Translations under genes and position numbers: made by a program
Source: Polyangium sp. 6x1
Lineage (GTDB): Bacteria; Myxococcota_A; Polyangia; Polyangiales; Polyangiaceae
DNA: 64,000 nt
Direction: 5' to 3'
Assembly: GCF_029946515.1 (NCBI RefSeq)
Contig: NZ_JARZHH010000012.1
Coordinates: 124,001 to 188,000 of the forward strand
Notes under the pieces: generated by a model
Databases searched by the model: none
Told to the model about the DNA's origin: nothing
What the model saw: the letters and a program-made list of their open reading frames with translations, nothing else
Shown: positions 17,367-25,201 of the stretch, piece after piece
Layout: every line of letters begins with the position of its first letter
Position numbering within the stretch: the stretch's first letter is position 1

Positions 17367-18971
17367 GTGCAGAGCGTCGATCCGGCGACGACGGGGACGA
17401 AAGGCCGCGAGGAAGCTCCTCCGAGAGCAGGAGGCGGCGCGCGCTCGGCGGCGCTCGTGACCGCGGGCATCGTGCTGTCGCGGCTCGTGGGGCTCGTGCG
17501 GCAGCGCGTCATGGCCCACTACTTCGGGACATCGGCCTGGGCGGACATGCTCGCGGCCGCGTTCCGCGTCGGAAACATCACGCAGAACCTGATGGGCGAA
17601 GGGACGCTCTCCGCGACGTTCATCCCGCTCTACGCGCGGCTGCGCGGCGAAGGGAAGAGCGAGGAGGCAGCGCGGTTCGCGCGGTCGGCGCTCGGCCTCT
17701 TGCTCGTCGTGGTGGTGGCGGCGTCGGCGCTCGGCGTGCTGTTCGCGCCGTGGCTGTCGTGGCTCGTAGCCGCGGGGTTCGACGAGGAGAAGCTCGCGGG
17801 GACGGCGACGATCGTGCGCATCGTCTTCCCGATGACGGGCCTGCTCGTGCTGTCGGCGTGGGGGCTCGGCGTGCTGAACGCGCACCGGCGCTTCTTCTTG
17901 CCGTACGCGGCGCCCGTGGTCTGGAGCCTCGCGCAGATCGCGGCGCTCGTGCTCGCAGGGACGTGGCTCGGGCAGCGGGGCGGCGCGCTCGCGACGTCGC
18001 TCGCGTGGGGCGCGTTCGCGGGAGCGCTCTTGCAGCTCGTGGTGCTCTTGCCGGCGGCGCGGAAGCTGCTCGGCAGCATCACGCCGAGCTTCGACGCGAA
18101 GGATCCGCACGTGCGCGAGGCCGCGGCGCGGCTGCCCGGCGCGCTCGTGGGTCGAGGGATCATCCAGATCTCGGGCCTCGTCGACACGCTGCTCGTGAGC
18201 TTTCTGGGCACGGGCGCGAACGCGACGTTCGGCTACGCGCAGACGATCTACCTGCTGCCGATGAGCGTGCTCGGGACGGGCGAGGCCGCGGCAGCGCTGC
18301 CCGAGCTCTCCCGCGATACGGCCGAGCAGGACGTCGAGAAGAGGAACGCAGCCGTGCGCGCGCGGCTCGGCGCGTCCCTCGCCCGGATCGCCGTGCTGAC
18401 CGTGCCGGCGACGCTCGTGTTCGTGCTGCTCGGCGGCGACCTCGTGGCGCTGCTGCTCCAGACGGGAACGTTCGATCAAGAAGCAACGGCGCGGGTCAAG
18501 CCGCTGCTCGCAGCGTACGGGTTCGCGCTGCTCGGAAACGCGGCGGGGCGCGTGCTCACGACGACGGCGTACGCGCTCGGCGACACGCGGACGCCGGCGC
18601 GGTTCGCGGTGCTGCGGGTCGTCGTGAGCACAGCGCTCGCGCTCGTCTTGATGCGCCCGTTCGGCGTGCTCGGCGTGGTGCTCGGCGCGGTGATCGCAGG
18701 CTGGGTGGAGACGTGCGCGATGGGGATCCGGCTGTCCCGGTCGATCGGAGGGCTCGGGCTCGGCGCGATTCGCGCAGGGCGGATCGCGCTGCTCGGCGGG
18801 CTCTCGGTGGGCGGAGGTGTCCTCGTACGCTCGATTCTGCCCGCGTCGCTCCAGGGCACGACGATCGGCGCAATGCTCTCGCTCGGGACGTTCGGCGCGG
18901 CGTTCGTGGTGCTCTGCCCGGTGCTCGGGCTCTTCGACGTGCGCTCGCTTTTGCGGCGAGCTCGACGCTGA
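17367..18971 (+). CDS. murJ: lipid II flippase MurJ (MviN)
   Basis: A 534-residue polytopic membrane protein of the MOP superfamily with about 14 hydrophobic segments. The first helix region AALVTAGIVLSRLVGLVRQRVMAHYFG and the motif NLMGEGTLSATFIPLY are diagnostic of MurJ, which flips the peptidoglycan precursor lipid II across the inner membrane. Starts with GTG; about 40 N-terminal residues are polar and cytoplasmic. Followed by hairpin element E, then the phosphatase gene. Confidence 0.95.
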   Translation: MQSVDPATTGTKGREEAPPRAGGGARSAALVTAGIVLSRLVGLVRQRVMAHYFGTSAWADMLAAAFRVGNITQNLMGEGTLSATFIPLYARLRGEGKSEEAARFARSALGLLLVVVVAASALGVLFAPWLSWLVAAGFDEEKLAGTATIVRIVFPMTGLLVLSAWGLGVLNAHRRFFLPYAAPVVWSLAQIAALVLAGTWLGQRGGALATSLAWGAFAGALLQLVVLLPAARKLLGSITPSFDAKDPHVREAAARLPGALVGRGIIQISGLVDTLLVSFLGTGANATFGYAQTIYLLPMSVLGTGEAAAALPELSRDTAEQDVEKRNAAVRARLGASLARIAVLTVPATLVFVLLGGDLVALLLQTGTFDQEATARVKPLLAAYGFALLGNAAGRVLTTTAYALGDTRTPARFAVLRVVVSTALALVLMRPFGVLGVVLGAVIAGWVETCAMGIRLSRSIGGLGLGAIRAGRIALLGGLSVGGGVLVRSILPASLQGTTIGAMLSLGTFGAAFVVLCPVLGLFDVRSLLRRARR

Positions 18972-18980
18972 GGGGTCTCG

Positions 18981-19083
18981 CCGGGGTTTCACCCCGGACC
19001 CGACCAGGGGCTCTTCGCCCCTGGACCCGAACCAGGGCACAGCCCTGGACCTCTGGTGCATCGACCGCGATGCGGTCGATGCA
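18981..19083. repeat. hairpin-array half element E (TGCATCGACCGC variant)
   Basis: Four hairpins in series start 10 nt after the murJ stop: 18981-18997 (CCGGGGT, loop TTC), 19004-19024 (CCAGGGGC, loop TCTTC), 19032-19048 (CCAGGGC, loop ACA) and 19057-19083 (12-bp TGCATCGACCGC, loop GAT). It ends 11 nt before the next ATG, so a transcript initiated upstream would carry the fourth hairpin close to the phosphatase ribosome site. Confidence 0.9.
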
Positions 19084-19094
19084 AGGAAGAGCCG

Positions 19095-19697
19095 ATGGCG
19101 GAGAGGCGCTGGACGCTGCAAGAACGTGGGGTGACGCCTGGTAAGACTCTGCACCCTGCGCTCTTCCACCCTTATCGCGCCGCGTTTTACGTCTTCCTGG
19201 CTGCGCGCCGCACCCTGACGGAGCTGTCGCCGGATCGAGCCTGGCGGACGTGGGTCACGCCGGAGATCCTGCTCGGCGGCTTTCTCGTGCCGAGTGACGT
19301 CGCCGAGCTCGAGCGGCTGGGCGTGCGCGCGGTGGTGAACGCGACGAGCGAGCTCGTCGAGCCGCTCGGTACGCTGCGCGCCGCGGGCATGGACTACCTG
19401 CAGATCCCCTGCTGGGACATGAACGCGCCGAGCCCCGAAGACGCCGACCGCGCGATCACGTTCCTCGCCGCGCACATCGCCGCCGGGCACCGGGTGTACG
19501 TGCACTGCGCAAGCGGCGTCGGCCGGAGCGTCGCGCTCGTCGTATGTTACCTGGCGCTTCACAAGGGCATGAGCGTCGAGCAGGCGATCGCGTGGATCCG
19601 CGCGCGGAGGCGCGTCGCGCTGCGCGAGGGGCAGCGGCGCTTCGTGGACGCGTACGTGTCGGCACGCGGGGGCCGGGTGAGCGCGGAGAACGCGTAG
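19095..19697 (+). CDS. dual-specificity protein phosphatase
   Basis: A 200-residue phosphatase of the cysteine-dependent DSP family. The P-loop HCASGVGRS supplies Cys138 and Arg144, and the general-acid Asp is probably in CWDMNAPS (Asp108). An N-terminal amphipathic/hydrophobic stretch (YRAAFYVFLAARRTL) could associate with the membrane. I chose the ATG at 19095 because AAGGAAGAG precedes it and because an earlier ATG lies inside the hairpin repeat. The substrate could be a phosphoprotein or phospholipid (PTPMT1-like); the sequence does not decide. Confidence 0.88.
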   Translation: MAERRWTLQERGVTPGKTLHPALFHPYRAAFYVFLAARRTLTELSPDRAWRTWVTPEILLGGFLVPSDVAELERLGVRAVVNATSELVEPLGTLRAAGMDYLQIPCWDMNAPSPEDADRAITFLAAHIAAGHRVYVHCASGVGRSVALVVCYLALHKGMSVEQAIAWIRARRRVALREGQRRFVDAYVSARGGRVSAENA

Positions 19698-19822
19698 TCC
19701 GAAGAACACGTAGACCAAGGAACACGGAGATCACGGGCGCAGCGCGCGCGAGCACCACGCGCTGGCACGGGCCTTCCAATCGAGGGCTCTGGGAGGCGCG
19801 AGCGCCCCCGCCCGGAGACCTC

Positions 19823-20245
19823 ATGAGAACGATCGCGCACGCTGGCCGCGGGGACGTGCACACGCTGCTCATCGTCCTCCCGCTCGTCTTCTTCGCGATC
19901 TCCCTCGGCTTCGACGTCGTCGCGATGCTCTCCGGCGCACACGTCTGGGGCGTCGCGGCCGCCGTGAACCTCGCGGGAGGACTCGTGAGCGGCTCCCTGT
20001 CGTCCGCGTATTTCGCGCGGGAGCACGACCGGTATCGGCCGGGATCCCGGGCGCGTGATCTGAGCTTTTTGTTTCTGTGGCTCTCGATCTGCGCGCTGCT
20101 CCCGTTCGCAGTGAGCCTCGTCCTGCGCGCCGTGCGCCCCGAAGGGCCGACGCCGCCGGCGAGCGTGGCGCTCTCGATCATGGCGCTCGGCGTCGCCACG
20201 CTGGCAGGTTGGCTCGGCGACGAAGCGGCCCGCGAGCGCGGGTAG
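19823..20245 (+). CDS. small four-helix membrane protein (DUF2231-like)
   Basis: A 140-residue integral membrane protein with four hydrophobic segments (about 12-32, 38-58, 82-103, 112-130). The opening HTLLIVLPLVFFAISLGFDVV resembles DUF2231 proteins, which start with a His-x-x-hydrophobic-Pro motif in the first helix. The ATG has GGAG upstream. It sits between the phosphatase and the LDT-like gene on the same strand and may be co-transcribed. Role unknown. Confidence 0.72.
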   Translation: MRTIAHAGRGDVHTLLIVLPLVFFAISLGFDVVAMLSGAHVWGVAAAVNLAGGLVSGSLSSAYFAREHDRYRPGSRARDLSFLFLWLSICALLPFAVSLVLRAVRPEGPTPPASVALSIMALGVATLAGWLGDEAARERG

Positions 20246-20305
20246 CCCGAACGCCTTCGCCCGCAAGTTGGCCCATCGGCGCGACCTTTGGCATGCGTCG
20301 CCTCG

Positions 20306-21895
20306 ATGCATGACGATCGCCCCGGCTCGAACCGGTCCACGCGCCTCGGGCTCCCGCTCCTCACCGCGCTCGCGCTCGTGTCCCTCGGCTGCAAGGGCGG
20401 AGGCGCCCCCGCGCTCGCGAAGGGCGAGCCGACGGAGGAGCCCCCGCCCGAAGTGCCGTCGCCGCCGGCCGATGGGCCGAAGCTCGTCGTCCTGCAGAGC
20501 GGCACGGTGGTGTACGACCGGCCCTCGACGAAGGGCAAGCCGCTCGGGGAGCTCCGCGCAGGGGCCGTGATCGCGCGCTCCTCGGAGGCGTTCACGCGCA
20601 GGGAATGCCCAGCTGGCTGGTTCGTCGTCCGCCCGCGCGGCTTCGTGTGCGCAGGCGAGGCCGCGACGACGGATCCGTCCCTCGCCGCGGCGCTGCCGCC
20701 CGGCCCGGATCTCTCGCGCCCCCTGCCCTACCGCTACGGCCGCGCGCGGACCGAGGGCGTGCCGCTCTACACGCGCCTGCCGATGCCGGCCGAGCAGACC
20801 ACCGAGGAGCCCGATCTGAAGCGCTACCTCACGAAGCGCGGCTCGCTCGACGCCGAGGTGCTCGGCGCGGCCGCGAACGACGTGCCCCTGGATCCGCGAG
20901 GCGTGCCCGCAGGCCCGCCCGTGCTGATGCCGGGCGTCGACGGCGCGGACGCGGCCGGCAAGCGCACGGTGGGCTCGTTCTTCGCGTTCCCCGCGCCCGC
21001 GGTGGCGCCGCTCGCGCCGCTCGCGTCACGCGTCGCGGACCTCCGGGGCGGCGTGCTGCGCAAGGGCAGCGGCGTGGCGCTCGCGGGGTCGTTCGTCGCG
21101 CCCGTGGCGCCGAACCCGGGCGAAGGCCGGCGCTTCGGCGTGACGCCGTCGGGGCAGGTGGTCGCGATCGACAGGCTGAAGCCCGCCCTCGGGACGACGT
21201 GGCACGGGCTCGACGTGGAGAAGCTCGGGCTGCCCGTGGCCTTCGTGCACAAGGCCGGCGTGACGGCCTGGAACCTCAAGAAGGGCGAGGCCGAGCCGGA
21301 CGAGGACGAGGAGCTCGAGCGGCGCACGGCCGTGCCGCTCAGCGGGAAGTTCCGGACGGTGAACGGCGTGCGCTTCGAACAGTCGCGCGACGGCTACTGG
21401 CTGCGGGCGCAGGACCTCGTGGTGATCGTCCGCAGGACGAAGTTTCCGGATTTCGCGAAGGGCGACCAGAAGTGGCTGGACGTGAGCCTGGCCAACCAGA
21501 CGCTCACGGCCTACGAGGGGCAGAAGCCGGTCTACGCCACGCTGATCTCGTCGGGACGCGACGTGCTGAAAGAAGCGGCCGAGAGCGCGTCGACCGCGCG
21601 CGGGACGTTCCGGATTCGTAAAAAACTGGTGACCGCGGCGCTCGACAGCCGCGAGGTGCACGGCGACTTCGACGTCGCCGACGCGCCCTGGGTGATGGAG
21701 TTCGAGCCGGGGTACGCGCTCGCGGGCACGTACTGGGGCGATGGGCTGGGGGAGGCGCAGACTTTCCATGCTGTCGCGCTCTCGCCCGTCGACGCGCGCA
21801 GGCTCTTTCACTGGTCCGGGCCGGAGCTGCCAGAGGGCTGGCACGGCGTGACCGACGCGATGGGCGAAGGGACGATGGTCGTGGTTCGGCCTTAG
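20306..21895 (+). CDS. L,D-transpeptidase-like lipoprotein lacking the catalytic Cys
   Basis: About 529 residues. A lipoprotein signal ends at LVSLGC. A long N-terminal region includes an SH3-like segment near residues 40-85. The C-terminal YkuD-type domain begins near KWLDVSLANQTLTAYEG. In active enzymes the tail of the fold reads GTYWHxxFG...SHGCVNLSPxDARxLFxW. Here the same frame reads GTYWGDGLGEAQ then TFHAVALSPVDARRLFHW: Cys is Ala, and the preceding His and following Asn are changed. The fold markers on both sides are kept, so a frameshift is unlikely. It is probably a non-catalytic peptidoglycan-binding relative. The exact start is uncertain (20288 or 20306). Confidence 0.82.
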   Translation: MHDDRPGSNRSTRLGLPLLTALALVSLGCKGGGAPALAKGEPTEEPPPEVPSPPADGPKLVVLQSGTVVYDRPSTKGKPLGELRAGAVIARSSEAFTRRECPAGWFVVRPRGFVCAGEAATTDPSLAAALPPGPDLSRPLPYRYGRARTEGVPLYTRLPMPAEQTTEEPDLKRYLTKRGSLDAEVLGAAANDVPLDPRGVPAGPPVLMPGVDGADAAGKRTVGSFFAFPAPAVAPLAPLASRVADLRGGVLRKGSGVALAGSFVAPVAPNPGEGRRFGVTPSGQVVAIDRLKPALGTTWHGLDVEKLGLPVAFVHKAGVTAWNLKKGEAEPDEDEELERRTAVPLSGKFRTVNGVRFEQSRDGYWLRAQDLVVIVRRTKFPDFAKGDQKWLDVSLANQTLTAYEGQKPVYATLISSGRDVLKEAAESASTARGTFRIRKKLVTAALDSREVHGDFDVADAPWVMEFEPGYALAGTYWGDGLGEAQTFHAVALSPVDARRLFHWSGPELPEGWHGVTDAMGEGTMVVVRP

Positions 21896-22350
21896 CGCTC
21901 GGGCGCTACGCTCGGACAAGCCGAGCCTCGTCGCCGCCCCGCTCCCGCACGACTGTCCCGCGGCGTGACAGGCCACCGAGCAGGCTGTGCGTTCCCTGCT
22001 CGCACGCTGTCCGCGCGGATCGCGATTGCCCCCGGCCGTGACACCGGACCCCGCGCGCCGCGCTGCGTCTCGCGTCGCCCCGTGCGTCTCTGCGACGCTC
22101 CCGACGAAGCCACCCCGAAGGCTCGATTCTCCCGAACAACACGCGCGAAACGCGCATTCTGGCGCGCAAAGAAGCTCGCTTCACGCCGAGGCCGAGCGAG
22201 CGCGCGCGGGCCTCGACGAGCTCGGCACGACCCTTGCCGACGAGCACGCACGTCACCGCGCCCTTCGCTCGCAAGAGAGGCGACGGCGGAGGAAACGCGT
22301 GGTCCGACGACCGGATCGCGTTCAATCCCGCGGCGGCAGAGGGACGAACC
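21896..22350. other. gap upstream of the histone-like gene
   Basis: 455 bp with no recognisable gene, hairpin array or tRNA. Reading frames exist on both strands but have no family features. It presumably holds the promoter of the histone-like gene; I cannot place it. Confidence 0.4.
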
Positions 22351-22773
22351 ATGGCTTCCAAGACGACGACGACGCGCACGAAGAGCGCAGCCAAGCGCGG
22401 AGCGACAACGGCACGCAAGGCCTCCGAGACGGCAAAGGGCACGGCGAAGCGGGCGAAGACCGCCGGCAAGCGCGCCGCTGCGACGAAGGCAGGAGCCCGA
22501 ACGGAATCGGCCGCGCGTACCACGACGCGCAAGGCTGCCGCGACGAAGCGCTCGTCCGCGAAGAAGGCGACGACGCGCAGCGCCGCCGGACAGCGCACGA
22601 CGGCGTCCAAGGCGGCCCCGGCGCGGGCGCCCCGGAAGAGCGCCTCGACGTCGCGGAAGTCGGCGGCGGGAAGCCGGACCCGCACGAGCAGCGCCCGCGC
22701 AACGGGCGCTCGCTCGGGTGCGAGTCAAGCTCGACGCGGGAGCACGGCGTCTCCCGTGTCGTCGAGCGGTTGA
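22351..22773 (+). CDS. histone-H1-like Lys/Ala/Thr-rich DNA-binding protein
   Basis: A 140-residue low-complexity, strongly basic protein made of K/R-A-A-T/S repeats (TKSAAKRGATTARKASETAK..., KRSSAKKATTRSAAG). This composition is typical of bacterial H1-like proteins and of the basic tails found on myxobacterial regulators; such proteins bind DNA non-specifically and condense it. There is no globular domain and no signal peptide. ATG follows GAGGGACGAACC. The stop lies only 3 bp before the 3' end of the convergent tRNA gene. The frame is supported by composition, not by a conserved fold. Confidence 0.7.
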   Translation: MASKTTTTRTKSAAKRGATTARKASETAKGTAKRAKTAGKRAAATKAGARTESAARTTTRKAAATKRSSAKKATTRSAAGQRTTASKAAPARAPRKSASTSRKSAAGSRTRTSSARATGARSGASQARRGSTASPVSSSG

Positions 22774-22776
22774 AGC

Positions 22777-22853
22777 TGGTGCCGAAGGAGGGAATCGAAC
22801 CCCCGACCCGGCGCGTATGAAACGCCTGCTCTAGCCAACTGAGCTACTTCGGC
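22777..22853 (-). tRNA. tRNA with CAT anticodon (Met elongator or Ile2)
   Basis: The minus strand folds as a full cloverleaf: acceptor GCCGAAG with CTTCGGC, D arm GCTC...GAGC, anticodon stem GGCGT/GCGCC with loop TTCATAC, T arm with TTCGATT loop, discriminator A and encoded CCA. G1-C72 pairing excludes an initiator tRNA. The anticodon complement is ATG at 22817-22819. CAT tRNAs are either elongator Met or, after lysidine modification, Ile for AUA codons; I cannot separate them by eye. Confidence 0.95.
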
Positions 22854-22866
22854 GGAAGCGGCGCGC

Positions 22867-22895
22867 ACTATGTCGACGGCCGACGGACCTGTCAA
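22867..22895 (-). promoter_or_regulatory. sigma70-type promoter of the tRNA gene
   Basis: On the minus strand TTGACA (22890-22895), a perfect -35, is followed after 17 nt by CATAGT (22867-22872), a 4/6 match to the -10. The tRNA 5' end lies 13 nt downstream. Consensus spacing and position make this the best promoter in the window. Confidence 0.7.
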
Positions 22896-23041
22896 GCGGG
22901 CAATCCGTCGAGGGGGCTTTCTCGCGAAGAGCGTGGGCAAACCCACGCGAAAGGCCGGTGAGGAGGAGGCCGAAGGCGCTGTCCTTCGGCCCGCCGGTCC
23001 GACCCGCGAAGCGTCCTGAAAGCTTCACATTTCTCCGCGCG

Positions 23042-24364
23042 TCAGGGGCGCGCAGGATCCGGGGGACGCACCGCGGGGTTCTTCGCGACGAACGGCATCG
23101 ACCAGGCGAACGTGGGCCCGAGCTCGCGCGGGAGCGGCTCGAAGGGAGCGCCGCGCAAGACCGCCTGCCGGCAGTTCTCGTCGAACTCGGGGATGCCGCT
23201 CGGCCGCGCCACGCGCGCGCTCGCGATGCTGCCGTCGGCGCGGATGACGAACGCCACGACGACCGTGCCGCCGCGCCCCTCCGCGATCGCCCAGCGCGGG
23301 AACGCGTCCTTCCAGAGCGGATGAATCCGCGCGAGCACGCGACGCACGTAGTCCATGCGCCGCTTGTCGAGCGCACTCGCGTCGAGGCCCGCGCCGCGGC
23401 CCGTGCCGAGCGGATCGGCGACGGAGCCGGGGCCTGCGCTGCCGCCCGAGCCCGGCGCCGTGGGCCCGTTTTGCCCACCAACCCCGCCGCCCGGCGCGCC
23501 GCCCGCGGTGCTCGCGTGCACGATCGACTGGAGCGCGAGCGCGACCTCTTGCTCGCTGTCGACCTTGTCCGTGGGTCGCCCCTCGTGATCCGCGGGCACG
23601 GACGGCGTACCTGCCGTCACCCAGGGGCGCGCGAGCGGCACCTCGGCGCTCGCGCGCGCATCCTTCCCAGCCGCCCCGTCCCGCGCGCCGATGCCCTCGG
23701 AAGGCGCCGTCACGCCCTCCTCCGCGCCACCCACGGGCCGCGCGGCTTCCACGCCGTCCGGCGGGAGCGCGGCGGCGCCGAGCGCCCCTCCACGCCGCGT
23801 GGCGCGCCCGGCGCGAAGACCACCCGAGGACGGATCGTGCACGGCGTACGTGCGGCGCTCGGGTCGACTGCCAGAGCGACCACTCGCGAGGAAGGTAAGC
23901 TCCATCGGATCACGGCTCGCGCGTCGATCCTCGCGGGAAGCACGTGCCTCACCCGCGTCGATGCGCTGCACCTGCGTGCGATCGATCCGCGAGGGCACCT
24001 CCGTCACGAGCGCGCGATCGTCCTGCCGATCGGCGAGGTTCGTCGCGCGCGCCGCGGCCGTGTCCGTGCCGCCGAGACCGCGCTCGCCCGTATCGGGGCG
24101 CGGCTCGGCCTCCCCTCCCCCGCGCGGAACGAGGACCGCCGGCAGCTCGATGAGCTCACCCGCGATCGATCCTTCGCTCAGCGTGGGCAGCTCGATCTCC
24201 ACGACCTCGTCGCGGAGCGGCGCGCGCAGGCCTCGAAGCGCGAGGCCTGACTCCACGCGTGAAGCGCGCGCGAGCAGAGCGCCGCCGGTCGCGAGCAGGG
24301 CGAGGTGCACCGCGAGCGAGAAGAAACTCGCGGAGACGAGCCTCTGTCCGTCGATGCCCCGCAC
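23042..24364 (-). CDS. TonB-like energy transducer / TonB C-terminal domain protein
   Basis: About 440 residues: an N-terminal membrane anchor (LVSASFFSLAVHLALLATGGALLA), a very long Pro/Gly/Ala/Arg-rich periplasmic linker, and a C-terminal TonB-type domain (VRRVLARIHPLWKDAFPRWA, GTVVVAFVIRADGSIASARVARPSG, FDENCRQAVLRGAPFEPLP). Such proteins carry proton-motive energy to outer-membrane receptors or act in the envelope. I set the start at GTG 24364, since an ATG at 24508 would add basic residues and run into tatD; the GGAGG is unusually close to this GTG, so the start is uncertain. The gap from tatD is 37 bp. Confidence 0.82.
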   Translation of the reverse strand: MRGIDGQRLVSASFFSLAVHLALLATGGALLARASRVESGLALRGLRAPLRDEVVEIELPTLSEGSIAGELIELPAVLVPRGGGEAEPRPDTGERGLGGTDTAAARATNLADRQDDRALVTEVPSRIDRTQVQRIDAGEARASREDRRASRDPMELTFLASGRSGSRPERRTYAVHDPSSGGLRAGRATRRGGALGAAALPPDGVEAARPVGGAEEGVTAPSEGIGARDGAAGKDARASAEVPLARPWVTAGTPSVPADHEGRPTDKVDSEQEVALALQSIVHASTAGGAPGGGVGGQNGPTAPGSGGSAGPGSVADPLGTGRGAGLDASALDKRRMDYVRRVLARIHPLWKDAFPRWAIAEGRGGTVVVAFVIRADGSIASARVARPSGIPEFDENCRQAVLRGAPFEPLPRELGPTFAWSMPFVAKNPAVRPPDPARP

Positions 24365-24401
24365 GCCTCCAGTATGCCTCGTCTCGGCGCCCTTGCGTGC
24401 G

Positions 24402-25175
24402 CTACGCGAGGCCGAAGCGCCGGCGCGCGTTCTCCGTCGTGCGCGCTGCGACTTCGTCGAAACTCTCGCCGCGGAGCTCCGCGACGCGCCGCGCCGTGTA
24501 CACGACATACGCGGGCTCGCAGCGCTTGCCGCGCATCGGGATGGGCGCGAGGTACGGGCTGTCCGTCTCGACGAGGATCCGATCGGACGGCGCCCACGCG
24601 GCGACCTCGTGGATGGCGCGCGCGTTCTTGAACGTCACGATCCCCGAGAACGAGAGATCGAAGCCGAGCGCGAGCGCCCGCTCGGCGAAGGGTCGATCCT
24701 CGGAGAAGCAGTGGATGATGCCGCCGACCTCACGCGCGCCTTCCTCTTCGAGGACGGTGATCGTGTCCTCAGCCGCCTCGCGCGTGTGCACGACGATGGG
24801 CTTCTGGACACGCCGCGCGAGCGCGATCATCCGGCGGAAGACCTCCTTCTGCGCCTCGCGCGGCGAGTGCATGTAGTGGTAGTCGAGCCCGATCTCGCCG
24901 ACGGCCCGGACACGCGGCTCGCGGGCGAGGCGCTCGAGCTCGTCCTCCATCGCGCCGTCGAGGACACGCGCGTCGTGCGGGTGCAGGCCGACCGACGCCC
25001 ACACGTCGGGCCGCCGCGCGGCGAGGCCCGCGGCGAAGCGCGCCGGACCGAGGTCCTCGCCGACGCCGATCACGACGAACGCCTCGACGCCGGCCTCGCG
25101 CGCTCGCTCGAGGACGGCGTCTTCACCTTCGGGAAAGTAGTTGGGATCGAGGTGGCAGTGGGTGTCGATCAACAT
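24402..25175 (-). CDS. tatD: TatD-family metal-dependent hydrolase/DNase
   Basis: A 257-residue TIM-barrel hydrolase. The metal ligands are visible in order: DTHCHLD at the N terminus, Glu in VGEIGLDYHY, His in VVHTREA, His in GIIHCFSE, and the Asp in ILVETDSPYLAP. This is the full TatD signature; family members are Mg-dependent 3'-5' exonucleases or deoxyribonucleases. Start ATG at 25175. It lies 26 bp downstream of prkA on the same strand and is probably co-transcribed. Confidence 0.95.
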   Translation of the reverse strand: MLIDTHCHLDPNYFPEGEDAVLERAREAGVEAFVVIGVGEDLGPARFAAGLAARRPDVWASVGLHPHDARVLDGAMEDELERLAREPRVRAVGEIGLDYHYMHSPREAQKEVFRRMIALARRVQKPIVVHTREAAEDTITVLEEEGAREVGGIIHCFSEDRPFAERALALGFDLSFSGIVTFKNARAIHEVAAWAPSDRILVETDSPYLAPIPMRGKRCEPAYVVYTARRVAELRGESFDEVAARTTENARRRFGLA

Positions 25176-25201
25176 CGTTCGTGGACCAACGACGCGCGCT
25201 G

